In this document: one piece after another, positions 23,049 through 34,999 of the stretch
How the letters are laid out: every line of letters begins with the position of its first letter
Position numbering within the stretch: position 1 is the first letter of the stretch
Assembly (NCBI GenBank): GCA_947579605.1
Contig: OX388314.1
Coordinates: forward strand, 24,252,000 to 24,315,999
Direction of reading: 5' to 3'
DNA from: Athripsodes cinereus
Lineage: Eukaryota; Arthropoda; Insecta; Trichoptera; Leptoceridae
DNA length: 64,000 nucleotides
Translations under genes and position numbers: made by a program
The notes under the pieces: generated by a model
Seen by the model: only the letters and a program-made list of their open reading frames with translations
The model's database searches: none
What the model was told of the DNA's origin: nothing

Positions 23049-23834
23049 GAACGTCTGAATGAAAGAAAGAAATGCTTGATTTCGAAGAATATGTTTTAAT
23101 TGTGAACAATTTTTTTAATATTTATATAATTGTGTACCTACCTATAATACACGGAATCTTCTTTAATTACACTGTCACAGAGAAATATTAAATGTTCTAA
23201 AGATATTGCAATAAATTATTCTCTACATAAGATTGTACTCATAAAACCAATCAGTATTATTGTAATTTTATCCAAATTCATTGTCAATTCATCCAGAAAT
23301 CAAAAATAAACTATCATGTCAATTGCAGTAATTTTTACCTGCATGCACACCTAAGCAAGTAAAATATAAACAAGTTTCAAACTCACAGAATTCATTATAT
23401 AATAATCTTACCTTGGTGAGTAGTATGTTTACTTTACACTTTGATATACCATCATGAATTATATAAAAATATATTTTCATTGTATCTATCTCATGAATTA
23501 TTTGAATATAGATAAAAATAAACACATTTACTAATCATAGTTTTGTGTTTTTATCGCATGGTGCACGTTGACAAGATGAAAACACGTTGTTGGGAAATAA
23601 TATACAAAAACGCCGCATTGCGACGGAATTAAGCGTCGATAAAATTTCAAAACATTATCTCAAAAACATTCTGATTATTCAAAAAACATCCACTAAACAT
23701 AGTAAAATGCGAATTTTCTTTTATTAATGTTTACTTTATGTTTTAATGTTATTTTATTTATAAACACCGCTTATTTCACATTTTACCGGTTCCTTGCGGT
23801 GTTTTTGCTCCACTACCTGATATGTTAAACTTAC

Positions 23835-23960
23835 GTGAAAGCTTTTTGATCAGCTGTTTTTGACGTCAAGACGCCACAAGGCGCCGGCGTCGCTAACATT
23901 TCAATCTGCGCAATCGTGAACTAGATTAACCACAACATAACACAGCTAGCACGAGACCTA
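23835..23960 (-). promoter_or_regulatory. Candidate noncoding first exon of the FAM69-like gene
   Basis: On the minus strand a locally CpG-rich stretch (gcgacgccggcgccttgtgg, gacgtc) ends at a consensus donor CTTTCAC|GTAAGTTT (exon end 23835). Paired with the acceptor at 20865 this would give a 5' UTR intron of about 3 kb. The strand, the CpG rise in an AT-rich background, and the fit to the acceptor all agree. No TATA or clear initiator was seen, so the exact start is unknown. Confidence 0.4.
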
Positions 23961-24599
23961 TTTACAATAACTAATTTTAATTAAATATCTATGTTTTTTG
24001 CATGAAAAATATAATTTTTTTATTGAAACTGGTGTCGGTCGAAGCAACAAGTTTTTTCGTTGTTGATTTTGCGAAAACTTTGTGCTTTTCTCTGTAAGTT
24101 GTGACTGAAGAAGACTATGAAAGTATTGCGTAGAAAGAAAACTAAAGTACTGAGCGCGAATTTCAAAAAGGACGCTTGATTTTTTACTTTTCAAGGATAA
24201 AATATTTATATGAATATTTAAACTATTATAAATTTTAATACATACCTACATAAATTTCTAAAATAATATATAATTTTCTTGCACTTATGTTTTTTTTCTG
24301 TGAAATTTGAACATGAAGTGATACGACCAGGAATAAGTTAATTTTTTTGTGAAGGTATATTGCTGTACTATCCAGATTGATGTAGGTACAGGTAAAATGT
24401 AAATATTTTCATAGAAATTAGTTTTTTTTTCAGTTAAATGAGAACACAAAGAATCGAAAAACAACTCTTTTCTACAATTATTTACTCCGGTTTCGGGTAC
24501 CTACTTTGAAGAAGGAAATATCAGAACTTTGTATCATTAGAACTGAAATGATTCTCTTTTTTCTTGTTTTCCAACTGTGTTGTGGATGAGATATTTGAT

Positions 24600-24675
24600 T
24601 TGTGTATTATTTATTCTTGAACATGTAAAAGGCTCACGCCGTGGATTGTGTAATAAATAAATAAATAAATATTTT
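24600..24675 (+). repeat. LINE 3' tail (T1 family)
   Basis: Reads acatgtaaaaggctcacgcc then gtggattgtgtaataaataa and a (TAAA)n tail; this is the same 3' end as the full-length LINE at 28-36 kb. Confidence 0.6.
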
Positions 24676-24684
24676 CTACTACTA

Positions 24685-24815
24685 CTTTACCATCACGTCA
24701 TATCCCACTAGTAAGGTAGCCAGCAGACCAACTTCATGTAATAAAAATGCAAGCTGTCTTTTCTGTGTCAATAAAAAATGTAGACGTTCAGGATGGAGAT
24801 GGGAACATTACGAAT
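24685..24815 (+). repeat. R1 interspersed repeat, 5' half
   Basis: Landmarks taccatcacgtcatatccca, ctagtaaggtagccagcaga, aatgcaagctgtc and acgttcaggatgg are present; similarity ends at gagatgggaac. Confidence 0.75.
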
Positions 24816-25822
24816 TAATAGGGCAATTAACTCGGGATATAATTTAGCAAATAAAATAATAGCACTACAAAAGTCTATTCTGCTTTCAACGTTTTCCTTC
24901 CCTGCTTACACTCATTCCCAAACTATTTCGACCAATCATTTAAATATCTCCACCTAGGCCTACCGTACTAAGGCCTAACATAACTGTCAAACTTTTTGTA
25001 CCTACTTATGTTTTACACTCAGTTTTCAAGCTTCTCGTAAATGAGTCGAAACCGGTCGCAGACGTCTTAAAATTTAAAATGAAAACTCTTTATATAATTG
25101 AAATTTTATAATTGAAAAAATATAAAGTGTATTGCATTTAATCATAACTATATTATTGAAACATTATATTTTGCTTGAGTAATTACAGTACAGTGCAGTA
25201 ATTATAATGAAGATAATGTCTAGTGCATGGTGTAGGTACTCATTATGAATGTATCTCTCGTTGTTATACATACAGTATGTCGGAGCCAAACTACACCATG
25301 TCAAATGTTGACCAAAGTAACTTATGAGCATAGTCTTGCAATCCTCGTTATTTTCTTTTTGAAGGCATAGGTATTCATTTATCACCATTTCGAAACGCGT
25401 TTACTTATATTTTGTGAAATCCATAGACAAAAAATGATGTAATTTTTTTATTAAAGCAAAACAAGCCCTATTGATCTTGGTATCGTTTAAATGAATGAAA
25501 ACAGTTGTTCGTAGCAATGACTAGCAATCCTTTTTGACAATAATTTCGTCTATTAATAACAAACATGCGAGAAACAAAATTACAAATATTTTTTTTTGAA
25601 ACAAATTTGAACGGCCATCTGAAAATAATGTCTCGCGACATAGTGTAGTTTCGCTTCGACATACAGAATTATGTGAAGCATTCTCTCGTTGATAAAGTAA
25701 GCAGGTACCTATTTAATAGTGGAAGGTCTTCGCTGCACTAATTTGGCATTGACACTATTGCTTGCAGTTTGATCACCTGTTCTGTGTGCGTAATGCATAT
25801 AATCATCGATAACATAATATAA

Positions 25823-26134
25823 TACTAGCTGACCCGGCAAGCGTTGTTTTGCCATATACCTACATTATTTCTAGATTACTAATATCGCTATTACAAAATA
25901 GCGCTTGATGGAAGAAGAGTGAAAATTTAGGGCTGTATGTATTTTTTAATGCATCACCACAAAAAAATTAAAATCGTGGTGGACCACCCTTAACTTTTAG
26001 GGGTATGAAAAATATATGTTGGCCGTTTCTCAGATCTACCCGAGAAGCACACAAAATTTCATCAAAATCGGTCCAGCCGTTTCGAAGGAGTATGATAACA
26101 AACACCGTGATACGAGAGTTTTATATATTAGATA
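25823..26134 (+). repeat. CTAGCTGACCC repeat, copy 1
   Basis: The block starts actagctgacccggcaagcg and ends aaaatcggtccagccgtttc ... tatatattagat. Repeats with these ends are common in lepidopteran and other arthropod genomes; I am not sure of their class. A second, longer and more diverged copy is at 37632. The 24816-25822 stretch before it has no recognised gene; its frames look spurious. A tgagtcgaaaccggt motif at about 25043 resembles Penelope-type ends. Confidence 0.65.
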
Positions 26135-26432
26135 AATGTGGCCAGAATACGAGTAGGTATAACGTGTAAATAGTGATTTAAAATTAATTAGCGATGACGT
26201 TTTAATTTTATTGCGCGACAAGTTTTACAATTTTCCTCAATGGTGTAGCAGGGACTTTTTTTAGGGTACAGCAGTTCATATTTAATAAATTTTTGTTGCT
26301 CCCATCACGAATGTTTGTCTGCAGACCCTTTGATAACTCCCGGATTTTTTGATTTGGTACAAAATTTGAGAAAATATCCGACATTCTATCCGGGACCTAC
26401 TTTTAGGCGTTCGTTTTCTAAAATATGATAGG

Positions 26433-26947
26433 TAGAGGGTTATTCCCGGGAATTCCCGCCCGGAAATTTCCGGTTAGAAAAAGTTAGTGGAGCAAATTGT
26501 CAATTTTTGTTTTATACTGACCGATTTAAAAAATCACTTTTTTGTTTAAATTTATCATTTTTAGAAGTCAAAAAACACCAAATAAATTCGATTTGTGTTT
26601 ATTAAAAAAGCTTTGCCAAAATCCATAATATTTATTTGCTTGATAGGATGAACAAAAATTAAAAAGTAGGTATATTTATTTTTTAAACAATTTGTATTTT
26701 GATATAACAAAGAGTACCTACCTACCTAAATAAATCTCGTCAGTCGGCTTTTTGGTTTTTTTAAGCAAAAAACTTATATCAGTAACAAAAATTTGATTTT
26801 TTATTCTATCAAATCATAATGCTTGCAAGGGTCAACAAGTTTTAAGAGTTTTTCTACCAAATTTGGGGAAAATTGAGTATTAATAAATATAATAATGAAT
26901 TTCCCGTTTCCCGGGAACGAAAATAATCCGAGAAAAATTACCCTCTA
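26433..26947. mobile_element. hAT element (TAGAGGGTTATTCCCGGG ends)
   Basis: The left end tagagggttattcccggga is inverted at the right in cccgggaacga...aattaccctcta. The flanks tatgatag and attgatag match at six of eight positions, compatible with an eroded hAT duplication. The 515-bp interior has no transposase. The 102-bp element at 41331 is an internally deleted version with a perfect duplication. Confidence 0.7.
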
Positions 26948-27469
26948 ATTGATAGATATAGAAATTTGAAAAATATAACTTTTTAAAATCTGGACCGTTT
27001 ATTTTGCCTCGATCTTTTTTGATTAGGTAAATAAATTTAATGAAATACACAATTTTTATCCAGTGCATACTATGTAAGTCTGATTTCTAGAGGAGGACAG
27101 CTGCCTACTTCAATGCAATTTCTACTAGCCAATGGTCCCCTGCACCTCCCGAGATACGTCCATGATATTAGCTGTAATTTATTATGATTAGGTGTACATA
27201 TGTATAATAACGAGTTTTTGGAGTCCGATAATAATATTTAATTGATAATTGCTTCATCAACCTTACATCAATTCTATTGGTGAGAAATTAAATATTTTAA
27301 ATAACGTTTTTGTACATAAATATTTTAACACCCATATTTGAGTTTTTTCTCAAAATTTGTATATGAATGTTAACATGTATTTCACTTATACAACTGGTTG
27401 GTTGCAAGAAATTGTCTGAAGGCAATAAACCCTCACTTTGATCTACAACAACTTATACAATAAAGTTTT

Positions 27470-28046
27470 TTTATGTGATAGGTAGGTACCAACAATTAAC
27501 TTATATGTATGTCTGATAGGTACCTACAATTAACTTATATGTATATATCTGATAGGTACCTACAATTAACTTATATGTATATATCTGATAGGTACCTTCA
27601 ATTAACTTACCTATATGTATATATCTGATAGGTACCTACAATTAACTTACCTATATGTATATATCTGATAGGTACCTACAATTAACTGATATGTATATAT
27701 CTGATAGGTACCTACAATTAACTTATATGTATATATCTGATAGGTACCTACAATTAACTTATATGTATATATCTGATAGGTACCTACAATTAACTGATAT
27801 GTATATATCTGATAGGTACCTACAATTAACTGATATGTATATATCTGATAGGTACCTACAATTAACTTATATGTATATATCTGATAGGTACCTACAATTA
27901 ACTTTATGTATATATCTGATAGGTACCTACAATTAACTGATATGTATATATCTGATAGGTACCTATAATTAACTGATATGTATATATCTGATAGGTACCT
28001 ACAATTAACTGATATGTATATATCTGATAGGTACCTACAATTAACT
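27470..28046 (+). repeat. 36-bp minisatellite, left block (16 units)
   Basis: Sixteen units of about 36 bp, each containing atatatctgataggtaccta followed by caattaact. Unit length varies: some lack TA (35 bp or less) and some carry an extra cctа-like insertion (about 40 bp). Because 36 is a multiple of three, a frame of repeating 12-residue units (MYISDRYLQLT-like) runs through it; there is no sign that it is translated. The array continues after the LINE insertion at 36112. Confidence 0.95.
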
Positions 28047-30247
28047 TTATTTATTTATTTTTATTTATTTATTTATTTATTTATTCATATAATAAACGGC
28101 TTTCGCCTTTTACAATGTTAAATCATTCTATGACAATTTTTATACACCTACAAAACTTACTCCAATCTCACATTAAATCATTTATTCTATTCTTTAAGTA
28201 GTACCTATATCTATACAAATAAAACACACCTATTACATTCTACACAAAATCAACAAAATATACACAGGCACTCGCAGCCAATACAATTTACATCCAGGCC
28301 CACGGTATTCCACACTATATACATCTACATTTTGTATGCATATGCAATATCAATACCGTGCTTATAGTATACATAGGCATCCTTATGCATATAATATGCA
28401 CTCAAGTGGGCACAGTGTGCTGTCTATCATTTCGCGGTTATGTTCTGAAAAAATATGATGTATAATAATATAATATTAACAAGTACCGCCCGTTCAATAC
28501 TAATATTAAAAACAGGTAACAATACTAATAGCACACCTTTTACCCGAGTACAGTCAAACACCGTAAACCTGAATGTGCAAGTTATCAATATTATTAAAAA
28601 GATTTAAAAAAAAAAAAAACTGTTAAGTAATAAAACAACAGATAAAAATGTAATATATGTACAGACAAATTAGAATATAGGTTCTTACCAAAAAATATAT
28701 TAAAAACTTTCTTAATTAAAATCTCATTCTGTATAGAGCAATAGACAACACAATAAAATACTTATATAAAATTTGTACATAACAAGCAATCAGAAATATA
28801 TACCTATAGATTATTTACATTAAGTCAATGTGTGGATTGTACACTCATATCGATTTCAATTTGTATAGTGCTCAAATTTAATATTAACAAGATAAGTATA
28901 AAAGATACATTAAAATAAAATAAAAAAAAAACGTATACAATAGTATATAATATACATTAAAATAAAAATACATATACAATAGTATAGTATAAAATATACA
29001 TTAAAATTAAAATACATATACCTACAATAGTATAAAAAATACATTAAAATAAAATAAAAATACATATCTGAGACGAAACACATCAAATAAAAACAATAAA
29101 ATAATAGTAAAAAAAACAACCACAGACACTTTACAACACTATGGATTCGGGTAATGCGGAGCAAATAGGTTCTTAATGTGTCCCTTGAAAACATCCATGC
29201 TTACATTAAAGATATCAATATCATTGAGATATTGGTTTCCTAATCCGTGTAAGCGGGGTATCACTGTATGAGTGACGTAGTTCGTCGTATAATTGTCACA
29301 GTAAAACAATTCTCTACTTCTTGTACTACGCCCAGGTACACGGAAACTAATAAATTGTAGGAAGTGTCTAAAAAGCCGCTAGCGGTTGTTTAGTACTGGG
29401 GACTAAATTGCCGGCAATGCGCGCGCATCATTTTTTTGTCAAGTAAATCACATTTTTTACTAAATAAGGATCACACAGAATTCTATATTAAACCGTAGTG
29501 AGATTAGTTTTAAAGATGTTAACTTAGTGAAGAACAGTTTTTATGTACTTAATTATAAGTGCTCAAGCACCAAATAGTACTCATCATTTTTATTTGCAAA
29601 CTTTCTAAGGAGAATCTCATACATGATAGGCTTGCATCTGTGTAAAGAAGAATTATTGGAATCACTGAGAGAACATTTATATCACGTGAAACATACTTAC
29701 TCCAAACTTGTTAATCTCAAAAATAAAAAGGAAACTTATTTCATCATCACAGGATGTGTTTATCATTACGGTTAGATACTATTGAAAAAGAAAAATGTAT
29801 CGCATACAATTTGAAAGATCTTTGATCCCTTGCAAGGTAAGCAGAGAGAGTCGAATACCACACATTCCAATCCCTACATACACACTGTATAGGAATAATA
29901 ATAGCATTTGTCCAATGAAAATAATATCTCAATATTATTATTGTAAATTTAATTAATAATAGAACCACACCTAGTTCATGATATATGAAATTCTATCTAA
30001 CCACACTCGGAAGTATCTAACATGGGATACCCATGCTAGGTATTTTATTTTATTTCATTTATTCTGTGTGGATCAAACAGTTGAAACAATAAGTATCTAC
30101 AAACATTAAAAAAACAACAATGGGGAAACCAATTAAGATCCCTCTCTTACCAAACTAATAAACATAAATTTGAGGTAGTTTATGAAATAAAAGAGACAGG
30201 AAGAATTAAAATGCTAAAACACCAACAAAAATATCTTAGAACATTAC

Positions 30248-30392
30248 AGGTATGGGTTAGTTGGAAAGAAATCGCGCCTCTGCGATAAACTCGCCCTCTG
30301 TATATTGAGTGTATGATTGTATTTGTTTTAAATGTATTTTTGTATGAATTTGCTTGTAATCAATGTCAGTAAAGAATAAATGAATAAATAAG
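30248..30392 (+). repeat. LINE 3' tail (T2 family)
   Basis: The block gggttagttggaaagaaatc, ctgcgataaactcgccctct and gaataaatgaataaataa is a LINE 3' end of a type widespread in Lepidoptera. Other T2 tails are at 45522, 57226, 57375 and 62550. Confidence 0.65.
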
Positions 30393-30434
30393 TATGTAGT
30401 ATTGAAGCTGCCATCAGGGTTCATAATAGAAAAT

Positions 30435-31729
30435 ATATTCAAAATTATCGTCCCATATCGATTCTTTCTGCCGTTTCGAAAATTTTTGAATCTATAGTCA
30501 AGGATCGCTTAGTGTATTTCTTGAGCCCAATTCTTTCCCACCAACAACATGGATTCACAAAGAACCGTTCCACACTATCTAACCTCCTAGAATATTCAGA
30601 CTTTTTATTCGAATCAATGGATGAACGAGTACAAGTGGATGCGATTTATACAGATTTTCAGAAGGCGTTCGACAAGGTCGATCACAACCTCCTTATTAAT
30701 AAATTTAATCACTATGGTGTCCACGGGGATCTGCTTCGCTGGTTGAGTTCATACCTCACAGGAAGACTGATGACAGTAACACTTAATGGCTACAAATCAG
30801 ACGTTCAAACCATTACATCCGGGGTACCACAGGGGTCTGTGCTTGCTCCTACATTATTCATTATATTTATTAACGACGTTGTTGACTGCTTTCAACATTC
30901 TAACTTCCTGTTATTTGCAGACGATTTAAAAAATTTCAGAAAAATCACATCAATACATGACTGCCACAAATTACAGGAAGACCTGACTAGACTGTCCGCT
31001 TACTGTGATGCTAATAGATTATTCCTTAATCTCAAAAAATGTCAGACAATTACCTTCACAAAAAACCGAAGCAAATTCACATACAATTACTCTATAAATA
31101 ATCACCAACTTGACTCTGTAACAACTATTCGTGACCTTGGCGTAATGTTTGATTCTAAACTTCATTTTAGTAACCACATCGACGACATTACGTTGCATTG
31201 TAACAAAATGTTGGGTTTTATCTCACGGACGACCAAAAGCTTCAAAAATCATAAATCCATGATCACACTTTTCACATCTCTAGTAAGATCCAAATTAGAA
31301 TACTGCTCAACTGTATGGAACCCACACTATGTCAAATATGAACAACAATTGGAAAGAGTGCAAAAAAAATTCATCCGTAATGTCAAATTTAAATATCGTC
31401 TTGATATCCCGCACTCGTGGTTGCCCCCGCTTGTTTTGAGGCGGAATATGTTGGATGCCTGCGCACTGTACAAGATTTGTAACTCGGTAACTGATGCCCC
31501 GGGAATACTTAGTAAGTTATGCTTCCGCGTACCAACCTCAGGCCGCTCACATCGTCTCTTTTACATGCCGGGGTCGGCCACTGGTGCGGGGGTGAGGCGA
31601 CCCTTGCATAGATTGGCCGATCTTCACGATAACCACTTAATAGAGCTGGATATTTTTAATTTATCTCCACTCGCATACAAGAGACAGGTACTCAAAACTC
31701 TTACTACAAACATAATTTCAAACCAGTAG
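30435..31729 (+). pseudogene. 5'-truncated LINE reverse transcriptase inside the TIR element
   Basis: The frame is open from about 30420 and homology starts at NYRPIS, so the endonuclease and the first part of the reverse transcriptase are missing. A methionine codon at 30512 is internal, not a true start. Motifs in order: YTDFQKAFDKVDH, SGVPQGSVLAP, LLFADDLK, then ERVQKKFIR and a C-terminal CFRVPTSGRSHRLFY block homologous to the other LINE's C-terminus. It ends at a stop at 31727-31729, followed by about 380 bases of 3' UTR and an A-rich tail to about 32125. It belongs to the same broad group as the 28-36 kb LINE but is a distinct family, and lies in the opposite orientation. Confidence 0.85.
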
Positions 31730-32130
31730 GCATGTCTTGTTCCCCTTTCCCCATATCCCTTACCCTTTTCCCCACACCCTCCACCCGCAAGTGATCTCAT
31801 ATGTTTATTTTTCTATCTTTTAGTAATAGTTTTCTTTTTCTAACAATACAAATTTTTGTACGTTTTTTCTTCTTCTTTTCTGCTTTTTATATTTCAAACT
31901 GTATTTTGGTATGTTAGCGATGGCTGCTTGTGTGATATGCTAGTGAGAACAGATGAATGAGCGGAATATGTGATACTTAAATAATTTACTTATCTGTGGT
32001 ACATGTTTGTGGATGACAGCTGAGTTATGAACGTCTTTTTTCTATTTTGTAAACCATATTTATAGTTGTTATCTGTTATGTACTTTTACTAATAAATAAA
32101 AAAAAAAAATAAAAATAAAAAAATAGCCTT
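31730..32130 (+). repeat. 3' UTR and A-rich tail of the inner LINE
   Basis: A pyrimidine-rich stretch (cccctttccccatatccctt) and AT-rich sequence lead to ctaataaataaaaaaaaaaa, the presumed tail. Confidence 0.6.
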
Positions 32131-34999
32131 TGGCGAGTCGCCCGGTAGCTTATAGGACAAAAATAATCTTTCACTTCACCCAAACACAACACACGCATCA
32201 ACCATAGCATTAACGCGCTAATTGACAGTATTGTATTGTAGCTATCTTCACAATGTTTATAATGTGGCAACTAGCGGCAAACTAGCTATTTCATGTTTAC
32301 GCTGCCGTCAGCGGCATTTTAGCAAATTAGACTATAGTGCCGCTAGCGGCACGCTAGACACTTCCTAAATTGTAACAGATCAGGGGTGTCAAAAAAATAA
32401 TTTACAATTTTAAACAAAAAAATAAGATCATTAATAATTCTTCTATCTGCGAGGCTTTTCAGATTCAGCAGAGATTGCAAATACTCATAGTTTAAACTTT
32501 CCTTAGGAATACGCAGTTTGTAATTAATATACCTCAGAAATCTATGCTGTACGCGTTCTATGCTGTTTATGTGTACGTTATAGCTTGGCGACCAGACTGA
32601 GGAATTGTACTCAAGGTGACTTCGTACAATGGACTTATAGAGAAGGGTAATCGCATCAATATTTTGGAATTCGTTCACTGTACGAAGGAGAAAACCAAGC
32701 ATTTTTAATGCTTTATTGGTTATCTCATATATATGGCTTACAAATGTCATTTTGTCATCAAAAGTGACCCCCAGATCACGTATTTCCCTAACCAATTGAA
32801 GTTTATCATTTTCTATATAATAATCATATTGAATAATTTTCTTTATTCTTGCAAAGCGAATGTATTGACATTTATTGACATTCAATAAGAGATCGTTTTT
32901 TATGCACCATATATTCAATCTATTGAGATTATCTTGCAATACTTTGCAGTCATCAATACTCTCTATTCTTTTATATAATTTCAAATCATCCGCAAACAAA
33001 AGGAAACTTACATCGGATAGTTCATACGTTAAATCATTAATGAATAATAAGAAAAGCAGCGGAGCAAGATGGCTACCTTGCGGTATTCCGCTTGTAACGC
33101 TGATACTACTAGAGGACACCTTGTTCATCTTTACGCGCAGCGATCGACCTGTTAGATAACTTGTAAACCAATCTAATAAGGCGCCTTTTATACCCACCGC
33201 TGACAATTTATACAATAGAATTTTATGGGACACTTTGTCGAACGCCTTACTAAAATCAGTATATATACTGTCCACCTGGAATCCACGGGAGAGGCTATCG
33301 ACAATATCGTGCTCATAGATAGTTAGGTTAGTAAGGGTTGATCTGCCTGGTATGAAACCATGTTGTGGATGCTCGATTATTGCTGATATAACTGGTAATA
33401 TTTGTTCTAGTACAAGGGATTCAAATATTTTAGCAATGGTCGACTGCAAACATATTGGTCTATAATTAGATATGTCCGCATTATCACCCTTCTTGAATAT
33501 TGGCACGATGTTTCCCGTCTTCCATGTTGAGGGGTAGTGACCGGTTTCCAGAGATTTATTGAAAATAATAGTTAAAGGTATAATTAATGCGTCAGCACAT
33601 CTTTTTAAGAAGACAGGAGGTACATCATCCGGACCTGAGGATTTTCTTATATCTAGTTGGGATAACTTAAGACCTACTCTATCAGGATGTATCCGACACT
33701 GAGAAACATTTACTGAGTTGATACTTCCTACATAGGAGTCGTTGATGTTACACTTGTCCTGTTCGAACACACTACTAAAAAAATCGGCAAACTTGTTTAC
33801 AATTTGCTGTGGATCACTTACCTGTTGACGTTCTAAATACATCTGAGGAGGATAGTTATTTGCGTCTCTACTCAAAGAATTTTTGAACTTCCACAGTGAT
33901 TTTGCATCAGTTGTTAAATATTCGGCTTCCTTTATGTAGTTAGAGTAACATTCTTCTTTCAGATTCTTACATTTGGATCGTAAATTAGAAAATATTTTGT
34001 AGTACTTTTCATCGCCAGTCTCTTTGAAGTTTCTATGTGCCATCTTTTTTTCAGTAATACTTCTTTTTAAATCCGATGAACACCATCTGGGATAAGAGTT
34101 TATCCTATATTCTTCAAAAGGTATGAATTTATTTATGGTTTCGTATATAATACCGTACAGTACTGCCACCACATATTCAATATTCTCGTTCTGTAGAAAG
34201 GACCAGTCATTTGCGAAGAGGTAGTCAATTGCTTGGTCATAATCCCCCTTTTTAAAATTTAATGATGAAGATGCTTTTTCATCAGGTTTCCTGGTTTTTA
34301 TATCCATATTAATGACCAAGGGTGGGTGGTGGGTGTCGGCAGGTACAATTTCCTCACTTGCAAGTTCGACAGGGATTGTGTTATTATTTGTAAATATTAG
34401 ATCTAGAAGTCGATTTCTCGCATTAAATATATAATTACACTGAGTTAGTCCCATAAAGCTTACAGTTTCAAGTATTTCTTTAGCTTCTTCAAGATTCTCT
34501 CCACTAGCCGGAAGTGAACCTCCTTCCACCGACCATTCTATTCCTGGAAGATTAAAATCTCCAAATAAAACCAGCTTAGCTTGTGGGTATTTACGTTGAA
34601 TTTCTTCTATTTCCTCACAATATGATCTGTATATATCAATATTAGAAGAAGGAGGGATATAAACATTACCTATTATAATTTTCTCCTGGTTTACTTGTAA
34701 CATAATAAACAGTTGTTCCACATTCTTATTCTTTACTTTTATAGGTACTGAATTATAATTATTTTTGATCGCTATAAGCACTCCTCCTCCTCTTTTCTTG
34801 CTACTTGTATGTTGGCTGCGATCTTTTCTATATACGTTGTATGATGTGAATCCCAACTCCGAGTCCTTTATTGTACTATCCAGCCATGTTTCCGTAAATA
34901 AGTATATGCAGTGATTTAATGTCGGAATATTCCGACGCAGTAGAGATAATTTAGTCTTAATGCCTCTTACATTTTGAGAATACATACTTATGATGCTTA

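Larger units (their letters stand above)
29360..32365. mobile_element. 3.0-kb TIR element with 9-bp target duplication
   Basis: The termini are ggaagtgtctaaaaagccgc and, inverted, ggaagtgtctagcgtgccgc, both continuing into tagcgg, about 26 bp with roughly four mismatches. It is flanked by a perfect 9-bp duplication, taaattgta (29351-29359 and 32366-32374). Joining the flanks restores the LINE ORF2 frame, which proves the boundaries. A 9-bp duplication fits Mutator-like or Merlin-type transposons; neither transposase is visible. The right subterminal 150 bp repeats variants of ctagcggc, possible transposase binding sites. Inside lie a T2 LINE tail and a truncated LINE, both on the plus strand. 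The left third (29430-30240) has no recognised content apart from minus-strand tail-like sequence near 30040. Confidence 0.85.
29139..34985 (-). pseudogene. LINE ORF2: APE endonuclease and reverse transcriptase, split by insertion
   Basis: The frame runs from ATG at 34985 to 32366, and the remaining 70 codons lie at 29350-29139; in between sits a 3006-bp TIR element plus one 9-bp target copy. The two parts sum to 2832 bases (943 residues plus stop) with no other stop or frameshift. Endonuclease motifs: SQNVRG (3-8), TETWLD (31-36), FGDFN (141-145) and DTHHPP (217-222). Reverse transcriptase: NYRPI (507-511), YTDFSKAFDKV (575-585), SGIPQGS (632-638) and FADDLK (664-669). The C-terminal ISFRVPGR block lies across the insertion. 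As it stands the protein is cut before its C-terminus and runs into the TIR, so it is probably inactive. Confidence 0.9.

Noticed and set aside
27655..27936. A 93-codon frame of 12-residue repeats (MYISDRYLQLT type)
   Set aside because: It results from a 36-bp minisatellite whose unit is a multiple of three; the frame has no conserved start context and continues in the right-hand block only by repetition.
27470..28046. A CRISPR-like array of regular repeats
   Set aside because: The units are contiguous without spacers, in a eukaryotic repeat context. It is a minisatellite.
28910..29194. A 94-codon minus-strand frame rich in F and Y
   Set aside because: Its start overlaps the restored LINE ORF2 end in another frame and the rest is AT-rich 3' UTR.
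32875..33159. Plus-strand frame of 94 codons, and others opposite the LINE ORFs (35073, 35856)
   Set aside because: They are antisense shadows of the LINE ORFs.
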